A stretch of DNA of 64,000 bases, taken from NCBI GenBank assembly GCA_002964805.2, contig PUDQ02000084.1, positions 124,001-188,000 of the forward strand. Reading direction: 5' to 3'. The position numbers were made by a program, and so were the translations under genes. A model generated the notes under the pieces. That model was given only the letters and a program-made list of their open reading frames with translations. It was not told the origin of the DNA and made no database searches. Positions within the stretch are counted from its first letter, which is position 1, and every line of letters starts with the position of its first letter. Of this stretch, positions 31,937-43,158 are shown piece by piece. The DNA is from Trametes villosa. Lineage: Eukaryota > Basidiomycota > Agaricomycetes > Polyporales > Polyporaceae.

Positions 31937-34900
31937 ATGGCCTCGCTCGACTCTGTCACGCAGGCGCTCTCGAAGCTATCTATCACCCCAGCCGCAACAG
32001 TCTCGCATGCGCCGACGAACTCCCCCCAGACCTGGCGCGAGGCCCTCGAGGCCAGCTCCTCCGCCCCGAAACCCTTCGAGCTGATCAAGACGCTTGTGTA
32101 CAAGCCCAAGACTGCAAAGACCGCGACCCCTGTCCCCGTGTTCTTGATCGCGCGAGAAACGTCGGATGTGCCCTCCGGCGCGTTGGGCAAGGTCCTCAAC
32201 CTGAAGGACCTCCGTCTTGCGTCCGAGGATCTGCTGAAGGAGTTCTTCGCCCTCGACAAAAACTCGCGTGAGTACTCGTACTGTCATTACACTACATCCA
32301 CAAGACAGGGATATGCTTCCGATGTTACTGTTCGTTTATCCGGAGCATACGCCCTTGCGTTTGACAAGCTGAGATTCCAGACGTGTATAAACCAGACCGG
32401 TGGGAGTGGGACTCGGAAGTGAGATCTGACTCCCACTGAGACTGGGTGGCCACAGTGACAGACACAGGTGTGCTTGACGGGGTCAGACCTTGGTCAGACT
32501 TGGGTCGGATCCTAGCGGTTGTTTGCAGCGGGGGCCGCCTCCCTGGGGCAGTAAGTGTTGCGCGCGGAGCAAAACAGAATCTGTGGGTCGATGTCCCCCC
32601 AAAACTGCCCGGTTCAGCCCATCACCCTCCTGCGTAGAACTCTTCCAACGCACGCGAGGCGCATGCGAACACACTACGCAACATAACCGCCGCCCCGCTT
32701 AAGTTGGTAAAAACACGCTGCAAATACCCTCTAGCCGGTTCTAAAAAGGTCTGAGATGGGGTCGGGGTCAGCACGTGAGAGCGAGGATATGCACGACGTC
32801 CGCGAAGCGGTCAGCGAGCGGAGGTTGTGGGGCGCATTGGGTCGGACGGCTCCAGGGCTTGCTGTATTCACTTGCGGGCCCCTTGACCTCCGTCGCTTCG
32901 GGCCTGACCCCGGGTCGGGTTTTTGGTCGGACCCCCGCTGCCCTCGACCTCGTCATAGGTCAGGCTCTGACCTACGCACATCTCGTGACAGTTACTCCTA
33001 TACGGGTGTTAACCACCGGTGCACCGCAGCCGCGCGCTGGTTGGAAACCCGGTGGCTGGTTGGTAACCTTTTCCGGGTCGTTGTGTACAGGCCATCACGG
33101 GTACTCAGCGGCGATACATCCAGGCGGCCCCCCGGCCGCCCGGATGTGTGGCCACTTGGGTTAGCGAGCTCTTCTATCCGCACTGTGAATACCCATAAGC
33201 ACCCCTTTGCGCCGGCTACCGCGACCAACGCGGCGGTACTTGTTGACTCCCGCTCGACCTGGCCCCCGTACGAGATGCATGTGCGGGGGATGTGTTATGA
33301 GATACCCGCCAAACGTTCAGTGCACCTGACTTGGCCTGAACCCCGAGCACACTGGCAGGCAGCGAGCACGGTTCGGCGAATGCTCGCGGTATGGCCTGAC
33401 TCGTGCGTTCAGGGTGCTCGGACGCTCCGAGCTCCCTAAGCACCGCAAAATCCCAACGATATGAGATCCGCTGTCATCTTGAGCACACACCCTTCTAACA
33501 CCGCCTGGAAGACTGAGAGTCCGAGACTGACACCCGTCTACCTAGTTTCCCCCCTCGCCATCAACTCCGAGACATATCCCAAACTCACCGTGGTGATCGA
33601 CTCCGCGATCGCCACCTCGTCCTCCACATTCGCCGTCCGCGGCCTCTCCTCCGACTCCACTGTCTTCCTCTCCGGCAAGGACCTCTCCGCGTACGTGAAG
33701 CAGTTTGCGATCGAGGGCGCCCCCAAGCTCCACGAGCTCGAAATCTCCAACCTCCAGGCCGCGGCGGAGGAGGCGACCGCGTCAAAACCCGCCCCCGCGG
33801 GCAAGCAGGACGCGAAGATTGAGGGTGCCGTGCAGATTGCCATTGGCGTGAAGAAGGAGGTCGACTTCCCGACGTGGTACACGAACGTGCTCATCAAGGC
33901 GGACATGCTCGACTACTACAACGTTAGTGGTTGCTACATCCTCAGGCCCTGGTCGTACAGCATCTGGGAGATCATTCAAGGTATGCGACTGGAGCAGGAT
34001 CCTGATCAGGAATAATGAGCTGAGAATATCGTTCAGAATGGTTCAACGGCCACATCAAGGCCATGGGTGTGCAAAATGCCTACTTCCCGATGTTCGTGTC
34101 GTCGAAGGTGTTGGAGCGGGAGAAGGACCACGTTGAGGGCTTCTCTCCTGAAGTCGCTTGGGTAACACGGGCGTACGTATATGCGGGCATTATGCGAGGT
34201 TACTGTACTCATCCACGCGCAGCGGTAACTCCGACCTTGACGAGCCCATCGCCATCCGTCCCACCTCTGAGACTGTCATGTACCCCTGTACGTTGGCCTG
34301 GCACGATGTGGTATGCTGACGCTGACGAGCCCCCAGACTATGCCAAGTGGATCCAGAGCCACCGTGACCTTCCACTGAAGCTGAACCAGTGGAACAGCGT
34401 CGTCCGATGGGAGTTCAAGAACCCTCGTAAGCCCTTGGAGTTTGTCTGCTAACGAAAGCTAACCGGATCTCCAGAGCCTTTCCTCCGTACCCGCGAGTTC
34501 CTCTGGCAAGAAGGCCACACCGCGCATCTCACGAAGCCCGAGGCTGACAAGGAGGTGCTTGAGATCCTCGACCTCTACCGGCGCGTGTACGAGGAGCTGC
34601 TCGCGGTCCCCGTCATCCCCGGCGTCAAGTCCGAGAAGGAGAAGTTCGCAGGCGGGCTGTACACAACGACCGTCGAGGGCTTCGTGCCGACGACTGGGCG
34701 TGGCATCCAGGGCGCGACGTCGCACTGCCTCGGGCAGAACTTCTCGCGCCCGGAGATGTTCAACATCGTCGTCGAGGACCCGAACGACCCGTCCGGGCAG
34801 GGCAAGACGTACGTGTGGCAGAACTCGTGGGGCCTCTCGACGCGCACGATCGGCGTCATGGTCATGATCCACGGCGACAACCAGGGGCTGGTGCTGCCCC

Positions 34901-35626
34901 CGCGCGTCGCCTCCATCCAGGTCGTCGTCGTCCCGTGCGGGATCACCGCGAAGTCGACGGACGCGCAGCGGCGCGCGGTCAACGACGCCGCGGACGAGCT
35001 CGCGCACAAGCTGAAGAAGGCGGGCGTGCGGGCGCGCGCGGATCTGCGCGAGGGCTACACGCCCGGGTTCAAGTTCAACGACTGGGAGCAGAAGGGCGTG
35101 CCGCTGCGCCTCGAGATCGGGCCGGCGGACCTCGCGAAGCAGCAGACGCTGAGCGCGCGCCGCGACACGGGCGCGAAGGCGCCGCTGCCGCTCGCGGACA
35201 TCGAGACGGCGGTGCCCGCGCTGCTGGAGCAGATCCAGGCGGACATGTTCAAGCGCGCGCAGGACGTGTACTTCTCGCGCCTGCGGGAGGTGCACGAGTG
35301 GAAGGACGTCGTGCCGACGCTCGACGACAAGAACGTCGTCGTCATCCCCTGGTGCGAGGCCGAGGCGTGCGAGGACGACATCAAGACGCGCAGCGCGAAC
35401 GAGTGAGCGCCTTTCTTCTCTCCGCTCTGCGGTATGTTGTGCAGCAGTGCTGACGGCATTGTGTAGGTCTGAGCCTACGGACGAGCGCGCGCCCTCCGCG
35501 GGTGCGAAGTCCCTCTGTATTCCCTTCGACCAGTCCCGCTGGCCCAAGATCGAGCCCGGCGTCACGAAGTGCGTTGGGTGTGGCAAGGACGCGAAGCGCT
35601 GGACCCTCTTCGGTCGCTCGTACTAG
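31937..35626 (+). CDS. Prolyl-tRNA synthetase (eukaryotic/archaeal type) with N-terminal YbaK-like region
   Basis: Class II synthetase that charges tRNA-Pro. Exons 31937-32267, 33546-33980, 34037-34172, 34223-34287, 34337-34426, 34475-35402 and 35467-35626 give 714 aa, frame closed. The first about 190 residues resemble the Ala-editing (YbaK/ProX-like) N-terminus of fungal ProRS. The catalytic core starts at [20 protein letters not shown]. Motif 1 covers [11 protein letters not shown], motif 2 covers [10 protein letters not shown] then [12 protein letters not shown] and [14 protein letters not shown], and motif 3 covers [23 protein letters not shown]. An anticodon-binding domain follows, and the tail [19 protein letters not shown] matches the eukaryotic/archaeal C-terminus. 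ATG 31937 sits in a perfect GCCACCATGG context. An earlier in-frame ATG at 31745 adds 64 Arg-rich residues with mitochondrial-presequence features. Intron 1 is 1278 nt and full of repeat DNA. Confidence 0.95.
32380..32470 (+). repeat. Repeat shared with OSBP intron 2
   Basis: From CCAGACCGGTGGGAGTGGGA onward, about 51 bp here match the reverse strand of 29265-29315 with 6 differences. The first 10 bases upstream also resemble each other. This marks the edge of a dispersed repeat family inside the 1278-nt ProRS intron. The intron downstream is dotted with GGTCAGAC/GGTCGGAC-type motifs that may belong to the same element. Confidence 0.65.
32512..32734. mobile_element. Second inverted-repeat element related to the helicase-intron MITE
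   Basis: The left end is CTAGCGGTTGTTTGCAGCG; the right end, reversed, is CTAGAGGGTATTTGCAGCG. The latter differs at only one position from CTAGAGCGTATTTGCAGCG at 7093-7111 in the helicase intron. The interior is about 223 bp, without coding capacity, and shares only patches with the first copy. The target-site duplication is unclear (CTA on each side at most). Confidence 0.6.
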
Positions 35627-36558
35627 ACGGCGACAGGGCACATCGCACGGGTTGATGTATCGCACAGGGGACGTAAAGAGCAGAGGGTAAATTGAGCAAA
35701 CTTACATGTACTATTGGGTGCCAGTGGCTGTCTGCGTCGTTTCTGCGAATGCAAATGCTTTCTCTTCGAATCCCGGGTGACATATCCGCGTCGTGTACGC
35801 ATGAGGTGAATGAACTGGGACTTTCAGGTGAATCTACATGCACGCCGCAGCCGCATATTTCCATAACATTGTATTGCATTCTCAGAGTGGGCGTCACTGG
35901 ACGCCATTATCGTAAAGTACAAAGCAAGAATCACAGATGGTAGACATGGACTCGGGGCGTGGCCCGGGGGATAACATAAGTACTGCTACTGGAGTCTGTA
36001 TGCGCGGGAACGTACGGCAATGGGCATGGAGGGCGGACGGGGGAGGGACGAACCGACAAAGCCCCAGCCCGCCTAGCATGGTGTGGTGATCCGAAGACTG
36101 TACTACGACCGTGCATCGAGCGCGAGCGGGGGATGAGGAATGGGGAGGGGAAGGGTGGATAGATCCAGGTGGGCGGTATGGGGGAATATGGACATGTGGT
36201 GCGTGAAGGGACAGGACTGGGGTGTGGGGGAGAATGCGGAAGCCGGGGGGGGATAGGGGAAGCCGAGGCGGTGGGGACACGAGCAGAGACGGGGGTGAGG
36301 GAGGAAGGAGGTATCGCTGCGGAGGATAGACAACAATAAACACGATGCGGAAGTGCGGAGTTTTGGCGTGAGCCGGCGGAGCGTCCGGAGTGACGAGAGA
36401 TCGTGCATGCTACACAACAGAGGCGCCTGAAGAGCGAATGCAAGGGGAACGAGATGCGGGGTAGGAGTGTGGATGGAGGTGTCCCAGCGTGATGAGCGCA
36501 AGTGATGCGCGCAGAATGCGACCCGACAAGAGAAGACGTCTGCCGGACATGGAGCACC
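35627..36558. other. Intergenic region between convergent ProRS and cyclin genes
   Basis: A 0.93-kb spacer with purine-rich tracts around 36130-36310. It should contain both 3' UTRs. No gene is recognised. Confidence 0.5.
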
Positions 36559-38583
36559 TCACCGCTCCTGGAAAACCTCGCCGTCGCTACCTGCTGTGCC
36601 GTTAGCCTGAGCCGCAAGAGCCTCGGCCTCCGCCGCCCGCTGATCCTGAATGATAGCCTTGAGGACGGGGAGCTCGATCGCGAGGTCGACCTGCGTGTTC
36701 TCCTCCCATCGCTCGAGGGCCCAGTCGTGAACGAAAACGCTCGCCTATGATAGCAGTTCGACGATCAATACAACGCGGCTGAAGACGAAGAGGGAATGAA
36801 CAGACCTTCAGGAACTTCTTCGACGCGTACTTCTTGTAGAACGACTGATGCCGGACGGGCTTCAGGATGTAGTTCAACATCAAGTTCGCAGTGGGGATGA
36901 TATCCCTCTCGCGATACGAAGAGTAGTGAGCGAGGTTGGGCGTCTGAATCAAAATAAGCAACGAGAATGTCTACAAGAGCGAAATTCGTACCCAATCCGA
37001 GTAGCCCAGGATCAAACGAGCAAGCCAGACAGACGCAGCAGCAAGCAACGACGGCGGCGCGGCGATGAGACGCCACTCAAGGCACTGGATCTCGAGCAGG
37101 TACTTCCCGATCGTCCGGACCTGAACATTGTAGTCGTCCGCCTTGCTGATGCGACGGAGGAAGTGGATCGGGTTCGGGTAGCTGAGGTTCCAGTCGATGG
37201 TCTTGAGGACGTAACGCTCCGCTTGGAGAATTTCCTGCTCTGTGTACGACGAGTCCGCACAGTACAGGAAGTTGCTCGCAGACGGCGCGACGATCTCCTC
37301 GACCTTCGCCGCAATGAACATGCACGTGATGCCAACAAGCTGGAGCTTCGCAAGCGAGACGACGCGGGCAGAGAGGAAACGGTCGATGATGTTGACGCAG
37401 AGGAAGAGTGTCTCAGGCAGCAGACGGAAGCGCGAGTGGACCTGAATGAGCCAGTCGGTGAGGATCCCGCGCATCTTCCAGGCTAGGTCTTTCTGGTTCG
37501 TCATGTAGTTGGGGTTGGGCATAGTGGTTTGCTAAAGGAACGTCAGAATCGCGCATATATGCAGTGGCGTGTGACGTACCTCGACCTCCTTGAGGTACTC
37601 GAAGATCTCGACGACATATTCGCTTACCATGAGCGGATCGTCCGCGTCCTCTGCATCCAGATCATCCCACAGCTCATCCTCCGGCTCAGCCTCAAAGCCC
37701 TCCTTGGGTATCACAGCATTCTCGACCTCCTCCTCATGCATTGCCGCCACGTCCGGGACATCCGACGACGTTCGCCGCTTCTTGTGTGCACGAGTGTCTT
37801 CCTCCTCGTCCTCTTCCCGTTTTGGCGAGCGCGCCGAAATCCGGCGGGGTACTCTTGATGCAGCGGGCCCGGTTGCTCGCGCAGGATCGCGTGCAGCCAC
37901 GAAGCGTTGTGGCGAGGGTATAGGTGCGGGAGGTTGGGGGTCGACAGCCATGGCATCTTCATCGTGCTCCCTGAGCACTTCTAGATGTTTCGCATGTGTT
38001 GGTGCGTGGGTGCCGGCAGTCGTACTCCTGGTCCGACGCGATCCCGTCACCGTCGTCGTCGTAGTAGTCGAGTCGACCACGGTACGCAAGGGCTTGCGTA
38101 CGGCCGTGGTGGTGGTGGTCTGCTTGAGAACGACACCCTCGAACTTCTCCTTGATCTCCTTGACACGCTCCTTCCCCTTGGGATCCGTCGTGCCCGGGGC
38201 GATGGCGAGCTTCGCCTTGTTCTCTGGAGGTTTGGGGACCTCGCCGAGAGCCGCGCGCTTGCGCTTGCCCTGGGCGGCGGGGTCGACCTGGGAAGTAGCC
38301 ACACCAATCGACTTGGCCCTGGTGGCTGCCGTCGATCCGGTCGCGCGGTTGAGCCCTGGTGGCTTCGCATTCTCTGGTTTGTCTGCGGCGGATTGAGAGG
38401 AGGGGGGTTTCGCGCGGGATGCAGCTGTACGTCCTGCACGAGCCGTCGCGTTCTCCTTGTCTCGGAGGACAGCGGTGCGATTGGTGGTCGCCCGCGTCAC
38501 ACGCCGCGTCTGGAAACAACCTGGTGAGTTTGCTGAGAGGTCAGCACAGACGATGGGAGACGTACGGGGATGGCAGAAGACAT
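36559..38583 (-). CDS. G2/mitotic B-type cyclin
   Basis: B-type cyclin that activates Cdk1 at mitosis. Exons 38583-38566, 38509-37580, 37531-36992, 36943-36806 and 36744-36559 give 603 aa, frame closed. The first exon encodes only MSSAIP. The N-terminal half is disordered and basic and contains a KEN degron (LRDKENAT) near residue 20. The cyclin box starts with the canonical MRGILTDWLIQVHSRFRLLP, then LFLCVNIIDRFLS, KLQLVGITCMFIAAKVEEI and YTEQEILQAERYVLKTIDWNLSYPNPIHFLRRISKAD, followed by the second cyclin fold. A classical B-cyclin destruction box (RxxLxxxxN) was not seen, so turnover may rely on the KEN box. Start codons of this gene and the isoleucyl-tRNA synthetase are 268 bp apart. Confidence 0.93.
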
Positions 38584-38851
38584 AGGAGAGGGAGCAGCGT
38601 CGTAGGGAGAGAGTACAGCGGAGGAGGAGTACAGAGTTGGATGCGGGCAGACTGACGCGCGCCGGCCAGACTCGTTTTGTTCAACACCAGCCACAAACAC
38701 GCCAAAATAACACGCCCGCCCCCGCGCGTCCTTCACGTGACGCGCGCCGACCAAGACCTTGCTTTCCTGCCCTCCTCCCTAGGCGCCCACGCGTCCCTCC
38801 GAGTCCAAGTCCCGCTCTCCCTGGTTCTGGCTGCTGCTCTCGGCTCGGCTC

Positions 38852-41800
38852 ATGCTACGCTGGTCTCTGCTTCCTGCAGGCCTACGTCTCAGCTGCACGC
38901 CTCCATCTTCCCGCAGATGGCTCTCGACTACGCGGGCTGCATGCGCTGACACCCCACCGCGCTGGGGTGATACTCTGCTCCTACCCAAGACCGCGTTTCC
39001 GCTGTACAATGACCCGTCCAAGGACCCGAAGCTGCGAAACAAAACAACGGAGGGTCTCTATCGTTGGCAGGTTGGCTCGTATGCGGATAAACCTGCGTCA
39101 GTCCCTCACGGTTCTCTCGTTTAGTGGGAGAATGCCCAAGGTCCCCTCTTTGTCTTCCACGACGGCCCACCATACGCGAACGGCGACCTTCACATGGGTA
39201 AGTGCTCGTTTTCAAGGCAACGCAGCTTGTATGCTACTTTGGCTTGTCTGTTGTCGAACCTGTAGAACGCGTGGAAAGGGTGTGACTAGTATTGCAGGCA
39301 ACTTATGCGCACCCTAGGGCATGCTTTGAACAAGATCCTGAAGGACATCATTAACCGATACCATGTGTCCCTGGGGCATAAGGTCAAGTGAGTGGATGCT
39401 TGTATGTCTCGCGAAACCATGTCTAACGTGAAATTCAGCTACATGCCCGGGTGGGACTGTCATGGCCTACCTATCGAGAACAAGGTCCTCAAGGAACTCG
39501 GTGTAAGTTCCGTGCGCATATATCCAGTGCACTGCTCTGAACACCCATCTAGGTCGAGATTAACCAACTCACGCCGTCGCAGATCCGGAGTGAGGCGGAG
39601 AAGTTCGCCCGAGGGGAGGTCGCATCGCAGATGAAGCAGTTCCAGGCACTCGGCATCATGGCGGACTGGAGCCCAGAGACAACCTATCGCACCCTTGGTG
39701 AGTTTTGAACTCTACACTCAGAACCAGCTGACTTACCTGTTCACATAGACCCTGAGTATGAGCTTAGGCAACTCGAAGTTTTCAAGGCGATGGTGGAGAA
39801 AGGTACGAGACTGTGATCGTCTGACCTTGAGGAAGCTTCTCATACCCGACTATAGGTCTCATTTACCGGCAACATCGACCTGTGCACTACTCCCCGTCGT
39901 CCCGCTCCGCGCTGGCCGAGGCTGAACTCGTATACAACGAGAAACACGTCTCGCACTCCGTCTACGTTTCCTTCCAGCTCGACACCGCCAATCCAGAAAT
40001 GTCAGGCTCTCTCCGCGCCATGATCGCTGGCACAGAAAAGGTATCGCTCCTGGTTTGGACGACAACACCGTGGACTTTGACTGCAAACATGGTGTGTACG
40101 CCATGTAATGATGTCATGAACATGCGTTAAACAGCGTACTTCAGGCTATCGCTGTCAACCCGGAAATGGACTACCACGTCTTTGCGGTTAAGGACAGCGC
40201 AGAAGAGGACAGTCCCGAGTCATTACTTATATGCGCTGGGGAACGAGTAGACGCTCTCCACGAGATCCAAGGTCTCTTCCCTCCTAATCTCACCTTCATT
40301 GGTGAAATTGAGGGTAGGTCTTGCGTATAGCCGGCCTTCCGTGCTTTCATGTACTGACTCAACTTTGTCAGGGTCTGATCTGGTGGGTGCGATGTATCGA
40401 CCAATCTTTGCACCACTGCATAGCGATCCGGCATCACTACCGTCTCTCCCCGTCATCCCTTCGTCGCACGTCACCCATGATTCTGGCACTGGCCTCGTAC
40501 ATTGCGCGCCAGCACATGGAGCAGAGGACTACGCTGTCATGCAGTCATTGCGCCTTATTTCGACGTCCTCGTCTTCGTCTCCCTCCCTGGACTCTACCGC
40601 CTCAGCGTCTCCAGCCGACCTGGTATGTCATGTCAACGGTCTCGGGCAGTTCACGGGGGACGCCGCAGACGTTGTCGGTGAGGAGGCTGCAAGCCGCCTG
40701 GTCGACCAGGACGTGCTGGACCAGGGTGGACGGGAGATCGTGAGCTTGCTTACGGAGCTCGGGGCTCTGAGAAAGGTACAACGTTTCAAGCACCGGTACC
40801 CCTATGACTGGAAGACGGACAAGCCCGTGATCGTATTGTACGTAGCCATTTCTTGTAATCAGTTAGTCCCTGGCTCATCGACGCATACAGAGCAACATCG
40901 CAGTGGTTCGCGAACCTTGACAATATCAAGGAGGATGCAGTTGCTGCCCTCCAAGACGCCTCGTTCTTCCCCGCCATCAGTGAGCACTCTCCGTGTACCG
41001 CATACTATCCCCCGCGTTGACACCTACAGCGCGCAACCGGCTCGAGTCCTTCATTCGCTCGCGCTCCGAATGGTGCATCTCCCGCCAACGCGTCTGGGGC
41101 GTGCCCATCCCGGCTCTCTACCACCTCCCCTCGAACACCGCCGTACTCGACTCCGACAGCCTCGCGCACATCATGTCCGTCCTCCGCGAGCACGGCCCGC
41201 AATACTGGTGGGACGGTCCCGCGTCTGCGTTCGTCCCGCCATCACGGCGCGACGGCGCGAGCGACGCGGAGCTCGATGAGGTATGGCGCAAAGGCACGGA
41301 CACGATGGACGTGTGGTTCGACAGCGGCACGTCGTGGAGCATGCTGGACGCGCTCTACCGCGACGCGGCGCGCTCCCAGGAGGGAAAGGAGCGTGCAAGG
41401 GCGTTTGGTGCGGATGTGTGCTTGGAGGGTTCGGACCAGCACCGCGGGTGGTTCCAGAGCCAGCTGTTGACTGCGCTAGGGAGCGCGACGACACCAGAGC
41501 GCGCGAGGGCGGCGCCGTACTCGACGCTCATCACGCACGGGATGGTGCTTGACGAGAGCGGGAAGAAGATGAGCAAGTCGCTAGGGAACATCATGAGCCC
41601 GATGACGGTCATCGAGGGTGGCAAGGTCTGTCTTTGTTTCCACCCCGACCTGCTGTATGTGTCTCACATCGCGCGCGGCTAGGGGAAGAACGAGAAGGCG
41701 TACGGGCCAGACATCCTGCGCCTGTGGGCAGCGACGGTCGAGTTCGGCAAGGACATGTCGATCGGTCCGACAGCGCTGCAGCAGACCGCGGAGGCGATCC

Positions 41801-43008
41801 GCAAGATCCGCAACTCGTCGCGCTTCATCCTCGGCAGCCTCGGCGACAAGCCGTTCGAGCATAAGGTTGAGCGCGCGGACCTGGGGCTTGCGGATCGCTA
41901 TGTGCTGCATTGCCTACACTCGCTGGATCAAACGGCGCGTGCCGGGTATGAGGCGTACAACTTCCCCAAAGGTATGTCGCAGTCTTCGGCGTTTCTTAGT
42001 TTCTGGGTCACTGTGGAGGAAGTATGCTCACAAAATCGCAGTGATCAACCAGCTGTCGTACTTTGCGAACATCGTGCTGTCCTCGTTCTACTTCGACATC
42101 AACAAGGACCGCTTGTATGCAGAGCGCGAGGATGGGCTTGAGCGTCGCCGCGTCTTGACAGTTTTGGACCAGGTACTTTCGTCGTGCTTGCGATTCAGTT
42201 TGCAGTGGTTGACGCCGCCTTCTGTTAGGTCCTCACGACCATGACGGAGGTTCTCGCCCCCGTTCTCCCACACCTGGCTGAAGAGATCCACTCTACGCTG
42301 CATGGACCTGATGCGCCGTCTGTCTTCACTACGCCATGGGCTCCTCTGGTGCGTATTATTCGATGTTTTGAAAGCCTCTTGTGTTGATGGTGCTTGCTGC
42401 GTAGCCCGAGGAGTTCGTCGACACCCAAGCCGAAGTAGACATGACGAAGCTCTTCCGCATCCGGGACAAGGCCTTCGCCCTCTTGGAGCAGGCGCGCAAG
42501 GACGGGTAAGTATATCCCAGCCCACAATCAATCACACAATGAGTGGCTGACACTGCTCGACAGACATGTGAAGAGCTCCCTCTCGGCTGACCTTGCTCTG
42601 AACATCACATCCGCGACGACGTCAGACATCATCGACTTGCTCGGGCGTGAAGGTGCGTCAGCCACGTTCTGCACCCTTCACATATGGCTGACATCCGACA
42701 CAGAGAACACGCTCGCTGCGCTGTTCGGCGTCTCTGGCGTCAGCCTCTCCGAACGTCCCCCTGACGAGTCCAAACCGCAATGGCAGTACACGGACACCCT
42801 AGACCTAGAAGGTGGCTGCCACTGTTCGATTGATAATGAGGATGACAGCTGACCACCGGTGTCCTTTCACTCAGGCACGGAACTAGAGATCGCCGTGCGT
42901 CCGGCGGCGTTGGAGAAGTGCCCCCGATGCTGGACGTACACCCGCCACGAGCACGACGACCTGTGCAAGCGCTGCACAGACGTCGTCCGCCCGCAGGAGG
43001 CTTCATAG
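38852..43008 (+). CDS. ISM1: Mitochondrial isoleucyl-tRNA synthetase
   Basis: Class I synthetase charging mitochondrial tRNA-Ile. Eighteen exons were joined from 38852 to 43008 (3153 nt, 1050 aa, frame closed), with introns of about 45-70 nt plus a few longer ones. The N-terminus [15 protein letters not shown] through [13 protein letters not shown] is Arg/Ser-rich and acid-free, a mitochondrial presequence. Catalytic motifs: the HIGH-equivalent region [32 protein letters not shown], the editing domain with [13 protein letters not shown] and [46 protein letters not shown] and KMSKS in [10 protein letters not shown]. The C-terminal zinc finger [19 protein letters not shown] is bacterial-type, which separates this enzyme from cytosolic IleRS. 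The gene is divergent from the cyclin gene. Confidence 0.95.
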
Positions 43009-43158
43009 CCTATTCGTGCGCCCCGTCCTTACTTGTAGTAATAGCAATAATGGGTTCTCTACTCCTCCCGTACACCTTGACGTCCGCCACCGCAGCTTGG
43101 TATGACTCTCCGCTGTCTGCAGGCGTGCGAGTCTTGCGGGATTTGCAGCTCGGAGTGG

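Noticed and set aside
32756..33439. 227-residue plus-strand frame in the large ProRS intron
   Set aside because: The composition is irregular, there is no family motif, and it lies inside repeat-rich intronic sequence. A transposase was considered, but no catalytic signature was seen.
34459..35586. 375-residue minus-strand frame opposite prolyl-tRNA synthetase
   Set aside because: It is the shadow of catalytic and anticodon-binding exons with motif 3 intact on the plus strand.
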